Part shown: positions 57,860 to 64,000 of the stretch, in pieces | How positions within the stretch are numbered: the first letter of the stretch is position 1 | How the letters are laid out: each line of letters begins with the position of its first letter | Source of the DNA: Persicaria tinctoria | Taxonomy: Eukaryota > Streptophyta > Magnoliopsida > Caryophyllales > Polygonaceae | Length of the DNA stretch: 64,000 bases | Reading direction: 5' to 3' | Assembly (NCBI GenBank): GCA_037127255.1 | Contig: JBANSL010000013.1 | Coordinates: 79,975,688 to 80,039,687, forward strand | Position numbers and translations under genes: made by a program | Notes under the pieces: model-generated | Databases searched by the model: none | Told to the model about the DNA's origin: nothing | The model's input: only the letters and a program-made list of their open reading frames with translations

Positions 57860-58560
57860 CAGCGCCGATCTTATCATTTTAGAGGCCCAGGGCGAAAAAA
57901 AAATTTAGGGCCCTTTTATATAAAAGAATAAACTATTTAATATTTTATCTAGGTTTTTTTCGCTTAAATATTTTATATCAATTCAAAGTAGCACGTACAA
58001 TATTACTTACAAAAATCCATTTTGATATCCTAAAAATAATAGCACATAGATATCTCATCTAATAATTAAAAAAATTATTAGCAACTAATACAAATGTATA
58101 GCACTATTAGGGGTTTTCAAAACTTAGGGGATAAATTAGGTAGAGATTGTATTATATGTGTAATTTTTTGAAGGTTTAATTATTGAATCACTTTCTAATG
58201 GCATGTTCCGGGTTCGTTTAGATAATGAGGATCTGATTCTAGGTTATGTTTCGAAAAGGATACACCGTAGTTTTTAAAAAAAAATTAGGGCTCGTTTGCA
58301 AATTATATTTTAATTCCCTTGTTGGGCTAGTTAAAATTAAACATTATATTTGGTGATCCTTATTATATTTGGTGATCCTTGTAAATGAATGAATGATTTA
58401 ATTGAGCCTTTGTAAATATTTTAAAAATAAGATAACATTATAAACAAGAATACTATACTACATATAATCCGGGATGGGCCCTGGGCGGTAGCCCATGCTG
58501 CCCTTGTGCCTGGGCCGGCACTGACACATGATCACTACCAGGTCAGTGCCTGGGCCGGCA
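57860..58560. mobile_element. hAT-like non-autonomous element
   Basis: The left end is CAGCGCCGATC...GAGGCCCAGGGCG (57861). The right end, in reverse complement, is CAGTGCCGGCCCAGGCAC. The right end is duplicated: GTGCCTGGGCCGGCACTGAC occurs at about 58506 and 58547. The interior is AT-rich. The CAGNGCCGGCCC ends fit hAT, but no clean 8-bp duplication was found. Confidence 0.5.
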
Positions 58561-58567
58561 CTGACAC

Positions 58568-58612
58568 ATTTGATCCACTTGACACATGCAGCATGTGTCA
58601 AGTGGATCAAAT
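58568..58612. repeat. Perfect 45-nt palindrome
   Basis: The 22-nt arms at 58568-58589 (starting ATTTGATCCACTTGACACAT) and 58591-58612 are exact reverse complements with one A between them. It lies between the duplicated hAT-like end and the F-box pseudogene. Confidence 0.9.
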
Positions 58613-58624
58613 GAAATGGCTTTG

Positions 58625-59565
58625 AGCTTCAATGCATGGTCACTACCAGGAAAGGGTTTGCGACATTGACAAGCTTGAGTACTGAAGTCGAGCGGGGTTC
58701 CATCCTAAAACCAATTGGCAATAGAAGGAGTAACCCACCATCTTCAAGCTTGATCAACTTCCTAATTGTCACCCTTTCAATGTATATTTTGTATAAATCA
58801 TCCTTGTACTCGCAATGCATTAGAACGGAATAATTTCCCAGAGCTTCCAAGCTCCAAGACGGTAAAGACACCCTGGACAATGTTTACCATTATGTGGTAT
58901 GGGATGAAATGTGAAAGCATCTGATGACGCATCAAATGGCACAATGAGTTATCGTAAATTAGTTCTCTCTCCCAAGGGGGGAGAGCCAATATAGATCACC
59001 TCCAACTACAACATCGGACCTACGCCACATCACATTTCCGAGGAAACCAATAATCTTTGTTGTACTCCAAAGATTGGTCCCAATGCCGTAGATTTCAACA
59101 TTGGGATGGGCCACTTCTGCAGCGTACGAGTACACTAACCTGACAAACTTGTACATGTATGTTTTGTGATCATATTCGAGTCTCGAAATAACATTCTCGC
59201 CCCTTTTGGTAACAACTTTGGGCTCGAGATAAGAGAGTGTTTCCTTGTCGATGGATTCCATTACAAAATGGATGTGACCACCATGTTGAGATTCAAACAA
59301 ACCAATCCGTTTATAGAACCAATCACTACAAGGTAGTCATCTTCAAATAATAGATCGAGAAATATCAAGACGTGTCCATCACATGAACCATCAAGCAGCA
59401 AAGAGAACAAATGTTCTTTCCCCTCATCACATATAATGTGAATGAAATAAGATACTGAATTGTTCATCTTAGCAAATGAACTAGCGATGTGAAAGTGGCG
59501 TTGGATGAAAATAGGGTGATTGAAGAGAAAGTACCAAGCTCGACATATGTTGGACTTGAATCAAT
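58625..59565 (-). pseudogene. F-box-associated domain protein pseudogene
   Basis: The minus strand reads, across frames: NICRAWYFLFNHPIFIQRHF, FAKMNNSVSYFIHIICDEGK, then SINGLVCL, HPNVEIYGIGTNLWSTTKII, GGDLYWLS, NIVQGVFTVLELG, EALGNYSVLMHCEYKDDLYK and IYIERVTIRK. This is the layout of plant F-box/FBA proteins after the F-box (SCF ubiquitin ligase adaptors). Frames change near 59293, near a G-run at about 58976, and near 58855. The F-box itself is missing; a Helitron end lies at 59601, just beyond the break. The 3' end abuts the hAT-like and palindrome region. Confidence 0.75.
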
Positions 59566-59600
59566 TAAAAAATTACCCCGTACATCCTTATTATATCCGA

Positions 59601-60135
59601 CTAGTTTAGTACCCGCACTTTTGTGCGGTCTTTTCTTTTAAATTAATATATTTAATATTAAAAATGTATATAAAAAAAATTGTAAGCTAGTAAACTTTAA
59701 ACTCCAAGTACCGTTATTCAGATCTAAACATTTTTAATTAGTATTATATAGTTAACGATAAAAAGAACTTTGAATATTTGCAAGTAGAGACAAAATTTTA
59801 TCCCATTGTTAATTAATATGTACCAAATACATATGTGTGTAAAAATAATCATAAATTATATATGCAATGTACCGTTATTTAAAGTTGAAATTGCTTGTCC
59901 TTTATTCTTCTACTCCTTGAATGCATTTGCCATCTTTGAATACGTCTGCCATCTTTGAATTATCTTGTGGAACAATGTAAACTAATGACCATGTATTTAT
60001 ATTTGAAAAATGTTTATTAAGTTTATTTATTTATTTATTGGGATTTGTTAGGTATAGCTACGATTTATTTTTATCTCTTAGTATAAACAGTTGAGTTTTG
60101 TTTTTACCGTACATATATATATATATATATATAGA
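59601..60135 (-). mobile_element. Short Helitron, 535 bp
   Basis: The minus-strand 3' end has hairpin CCGCACAAAAGTGCGG (59611-59626), a spacer ACTAAA, and CTAG at 59604-59601 followed by T. The likely 5' end is A|TCTATATATATAT at 60135. The interior is AT-rich and non-coding. Confidence 0.62.
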
Positions 60136-60219
60136 TAGAGTAGTGTATAATTAGTTTAGGTTTTGAAATAAAAAATAAGATGATTAGTTCTTGTATGGAT
60201 CAAATTTGGCATAGATATA

Positions 60220-62191
60220 ATAAATCAGCTTTCCAGGCTTCACCAGGGATACCTTCTGCGCGAATTGTTGCCATTGAAGGATGTCTCAATATTGCAAAAC
60301 AAGTGAAATTGGACAAGTATCTTGGTTGTCCGATTGTAAATGGGAGAGTGAATAAGGACACATTCGAAGATTTAATTGGAAAAACTGTAGGTCAACTATC
60401 AAAATGAAAGGCAGATTCCCTATCACAACATGGTAGGTCAGTGTTAATAAATGCGAATCTAGCGGCCAAACCACTATCACAATGCAAAGTTTCATGCTTC
60501 TTGTGTCAATACACTCAACACTTGATAAGGTCAATATAACGTTCTTCTGGAATAAAGATTTACAATATAAGTCGTTAATTGGATGGGACAGAGTGTGTAG
60601 ACCCAAAGCAAAAGGAGGAATGGGGTTACGCAAATCCAAGGAAATGAATGAGGCCCTTCAAATGAAACTCATTTGGAAAATTTTGGCAGAACCAGACAAT
60701 GTTTGGGTTAAAATTATGAACCACAAATATTTGAAATCAATGTTCATTCTCAACTATAACAGGAGAGGAAATGCCTCATGGCAATGGACACAACTCAGAA
60801 AACTCATTGAGCCTTTCAAGGAAGGGTTAGCATGGTCAGTAGGGGATGGAAAAACGATTAAGTTCTGGAAGGATAACTGGGCGCCCATTAAGGATATAAA
60901 TTCAGCTTGCCTAGACCGAACAAGTATTAATGAAGATGAAGTTGTGGAACAATATATTTCAAATGGGTGTTGGAACAGGACAAAATTAGAATCAATTCTT
61001 GAATATGAGGTGGCACAACAAATTGCAGACATCCCTTTACCGATAACTCAAATCCAAGACAGAATGTATTGGTGGCCGGATAAAAAAGGATGGTTCACAA
61101 CGTCAAGTGCATATAAACTAAATACGAAATCAATAGATTCAACAAATGACATCAATGCGTGGATTTGGAAACTCAACGTCCCACCAAAGATCAAGAATTT
61201 CATGTGGAAAGTCTGCCATAATGGATTGCCAACCGATGCGCGACTAGCTAGAAGAGGAATTGGCATCCCACCTTACTGTGCCATCTGTGACCATCATGAA
61301 GAAGACAATGCTCATCTTCTTTTCGAATGTAAATATTCTTTGTGCTGCCCCAATGTGCCCAATGATGTAAGATTAAAGATTAGAAATAAGATTAGAGAAT
61401 CTAGGAACATCGAATCATTAATGGCTTTCACGGCAGGATTACTTGATGGCCAACAAAAAACGAGGTTGGCATTTCACTGGTGGACTAATTGGTTATGTAG
61501 AAATAAATTAGTCTTCCAACAGCAACAACTTCCAAATATGGATGGATTCCTACAAATGGTTAAAGTTTTTATCAACGAATGGGAAAAGGCAAACAGATTC
61601 TCAGAAGACGAAAACACAGCTATCAGGAACAATGACAGAAGACCACCAAACAATAACAGAGCGACTAAAAAAGGCAAGTGGAAAATGCCACCTTCGGGCA
61701 AATGGAAACTGAATTTCGACGGGTCAACATCTGGTCACAAACAAAGCTCGATAGGATATATTATACGTGACAATAAAGGAGAGACTACTGCCCTAGGAGG
61801 AAAAATCATTGGGCTACACAAACCACTAATGGCGGAAGCACTAGCACTAAGAGAAGGAATCCTTAGGGCACGTGATATGAGGATACCCAGTCTCATTATT
61901 GAAGGTGACTGTCTAATAATCATAGACCACCTAAGATCCAAAACGAAATGTCCATGGGAAATCGAGCTAGTTATGTCTGATATTAGCTCTCTCATCTCTG
62001 GGTTTTGCGAAGTGTCGTTCTCCCACGTCCTTCGTAGCGGCAACGCTGTAGCAGATAAGGTTGCACACCTTGCTCTGGTTGCCCCCAACAATTCTTTTCA
62101 CAATGATCCAGGTCTTAATGACATCATCCGCAAGGATGCTATCGGGTAGTTTTTGCTCCCGAATTGTTTACCTAATCAAAAAAAAAAAAAA
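60220..62191 (+). mobile_element. 5'-truncated LINE with target duplication
   Basis: The insertion is flanked by TTGGCATAGATATA at 60206-60219 and 62192-62205, and ends in an A-run (62177-62191). It is about 1.97 kb, holding the end of the reverse transcriptase domain to RNase H. Truncation at the 5' side and the poly(A) end are standard for LINE target-primed insertion. Confidence 0.9.
60222..62149 (+). pseudogene. LINE ORF2 C-terminal part
   Basis: The RT thumb region (LDKYLGCPIVNGRVNKDTFE, SVLINANLAAKPLS), then zf-RVT (IWKLNVPPKIKNFMWKVCHN, CAICDHHEEDNAHLLFEC) and RNase H (KLNFDGSTSGHKQSSIGYII, AEALALREGI, EGDCLIII, RSGNAVADKVAHLAL). Stop TAG at 62147-62149. A TGA at about 60402 stands where W is usual, and a frame change lies near 60478. 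From 60482 the frame is open for 555 codons, so decay is slight. Confidence 0.88.
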
Positions 62192-62205
62192 TTGGCATAG
62201 ATATA

Positions 62206-62862
62206 TAACAATCGATATCTTTTCACTTTTTAACCATAACAATATTTAACATAAATATCATATTGCGACTACGAATGATTGGACTTACCTGAGATGCGCG
62301 ATGAGATTGTCGTCTGTGCATCACAACATGGACCAATCTGAGTCTGAGCTAGTCGCGGACTACCGTCCTCATCCAGACACCATCAATTGTCGGCTCTCAC
62401 TGACCGAGACAAATCCTACTCGAAAAGGCTCTTAGAGCCATGAAACCTTGCCTAAGCCTTTCGAGATTTCAAGTACCAACCCCCTTTGCGTTTACTGATT
62501 TGCTTCATTGTTGGCAAATAACGTGACCTTAAATCTTGGTAACTTATCACATGACACATGCATCTTGATACAATAAATTAATCATCTTGCTACAGTACTC
62601 TCGAGTACTTTAGAGTACTTTCTCATTCAAGAAAAGATATCTTACCTTTTTCATTTAACAAAAATATGAATTCCACTCAAACTCTCCAAATCTCAAATTT
62701 AGGAGGAAATCTATATCATGCAAAATCAGCACGATGGTGAGTAGACAATTAATAATGCATCTATTTTTAATGTAGATGATTGACGAATTCAATCTGACCA
62801 AAGCAAAAGTAGGCTTAGCGATCGATTTACCTTGATTATAAATTATCTCTTAGCGTGAAAAT
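62206..62862. other. Unassigned, possibly LTR-element leader
   Basis: Mixed sequence without long open frames. On the minus strand it lies downstream of the PBS-like site at 62863, so it may be the untranslated leader of an LTR retrotransposon remnant. Confidence 0.35.
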
Positions 62863-62883
62863 GTTCCTACAGACGGCGCCAAT
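62863..62883 (-). promoter_or_regulatory. Gypsy-like primer-binding site candidate
   Basis: The minus strand reads TTGGCGCCGTCTGTAGGAA, a motif common just after the 5' LTR of plant Gypsy elements. It would follow an LTR ending ...GTCA at about 62884. No partner LTR was identified in the window. Confidence 0.4.
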
Positions 62884-62902
62884 GACGAATAGGAACACTT
62901 CA

Positions 62903-62903
<1 letters not shown>

Positions 62904-62957
<54 letters not shown>
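62904..62957. repeat. (GA)n microsatellite
   Basis: About 27 GA units. Confidence 0.92.
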
Positions 62958-62959
<2 letters not shown>

Positions 62960-64000
62960 ATTAAGATTGTGATAACACTCTCCCCTATGGCCACCCTTTC
63001 TAACAGGTTTGGGACTCGTTACCCGTCCGCGGACGATCCAGACACACGAAACCAGAGAGGGGTTTGTCCAGGACAGGTAGTAGGGTGTTGGTCGAGGAGT
63101 AATGGAGATTCCAATTCTTATCCCTGATCTTTACCCCAATCGGTCGGGGTGCTGACTATTATAAGAATCCGCTTGATTAATCCACTGCATGACAAGTGAT
63201 GCGAGCCGAATTCAAAGGCTCGGCGGCGCCGGCTACGAGATCTTCGCGGATGTCGAGGATCTCGGGGTTCGGGTAAGACCGTCTACATCCTCATTGGTCA
63301 TCACGGCACAGGTTGAGACCCCCTCCCCCATTTAGGGTAAATTGCAGTAGAAAGAGGGGGGGGGGCTACAGGTAAGATCGTTGACCAAATCACGCTATAA
63401 GCATAAGGGGATACGTGGCTTCCCTCCCCATGGGAATGTGGGGCGGGTAACACTTTTTCATTGTGGTTTCATCGTCGACGTGACCCAAACCCAACCCAAC
63501 TCTCAACTCGATCTGACTCCCAACTCGACTTAGTTGGAGAGCTAGAGAGTTGATTTGGATATTTTCAGTTTTTTCACATTTCCCTCCTCATTTGTTAAAA
63601 GAAAATCCATTTCTCTCTTATGTACTAAATAAAATTTCATTTTCAAATTATAATGGTAAATCATTTAGACATTGGAGAAAATATTTTAGTAATTGTATAA
63701 GATTATAATATTTGTATACAAGTGTATAAGTTAAAAATTAAAAAGTGTATAATATTAATATATTATACTCTAAAGTATAAACTAATGAATATTCAATCGA
63801 ATAATTTAAAATGCATACAAGTATGAAATCATAACTTCATTATATGTTTTTATAAGTTTCATTTATAGTTTTATTTTGTTTAAAAAATTGAAAAAAATGA
63901 AAATGACATTTTCAAGTTTTATTTTTGCCACTAGCTAGTAAAGAAATGCAATGTTTTTAAACAAAACAAAACTTAAAAAAGACAAATACATATCAAGTGA
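62958..64000. other. Window end, no recognised gene
   Basis: 62958-63460 is GC-balanced and may be LTR DNA if the PBS-like site at 62863 is real. A G-run lies at 63354-63364. 63540-64000 is AT-rich. No coding similarity was seen. Confidence 0.4.

Noticed and set aside
62855..63127. Open frame with Arg-Glu repeats
   Set aside because: Caused by the (GA)n microsatellite. No homology on either side.

Overview
This is a nuclear window from a flowering plant, most likely a eudicot. The evidence is AT-rich intergenic DNA with GT-AG introns, plant gene families (P-class PPR, LOH ceramide synthase, DA1, F-box-associated proteins), and plant-type LINE, Copia, Helitron, MULE, hAT and Stowaway/Tourist-like elements. 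Species is not called. The window is mostly transposable elements and broken or captured gene pieces. Only two loci look like possibly working host genes, both on the minus strand: a DNAJC17-like J-domain/RRM gene (9.1-11.3 kb, with a 1-nt frameshift in a C6 run) and a two-exon W/N/G-rich gene of unknown function (52.5-55.6 kb).

Layout. 0-5 kb: LINE ORF1 remnant, a DA1-type LIM fragment, and a 3' LINE ORF2 remnant. 5.8-11.3 kb: the 3' half of a TSR1 ribosome-biogenesis gene, then the DNAJC17-like gene. 11.4-15.3 kb: stacked Helitron ends with a Stowaway-like MITE. 15.3-21.8 kb: a Helitron-flanked block holding nested MITEs and a full-length Copia element (16630-21561) with 138/140-bp LTRs and a 5-bp target duplication. 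21.8-22.9 kb: an array of Helitron 5'-end repeats. 25.0-26.4 kb: decayed Cactin and PRL1-like exons. 26.9-28.3 kb: a MULE with a perfect 9-bp target duplication, an internal gene-like segment and a hAT MITE nested in its right arm. 29.2-36.5 kb: three inverted-repeat elements separated only by (TA)n tracts. The two large ones carry long GAACCACT repeat arrays and captured eEF2 and PPR pieces. 36.9-41.2 kb: a 97-bp SINE with 16-bp target duplications, a lone UAP56 exon, and a 3.4-kb Helitron carrying a broken LOH ceramide synthase fragment. 41.5-44.5 kb and 52.4-55.4 kb: a direct segmental duplication of about 2.97 kb; the left copy is a pseudogene. 45.3-47.5 kb: a P-class PPR pseudogene. 48.0-50.8 kb: a long-inverted-repeat element enclosing a Tourist-like MITE and a LINE remnant. 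57.4-62.2 kb: Copia integrase remnant, a hAT-like element, a perfect palindrome, an F-box-family pseudogene, a short Helitron and a 5'-truncated LINE with target duplication.

The unifying theme is repeated acquisition and decay of host gene pieces. The least familiar system is the pair of (TA)n-embedded elements at 29.2-36.1 kb. Calls rest on reading protein similarity and repeat structure by eye. No database or alignment was run.
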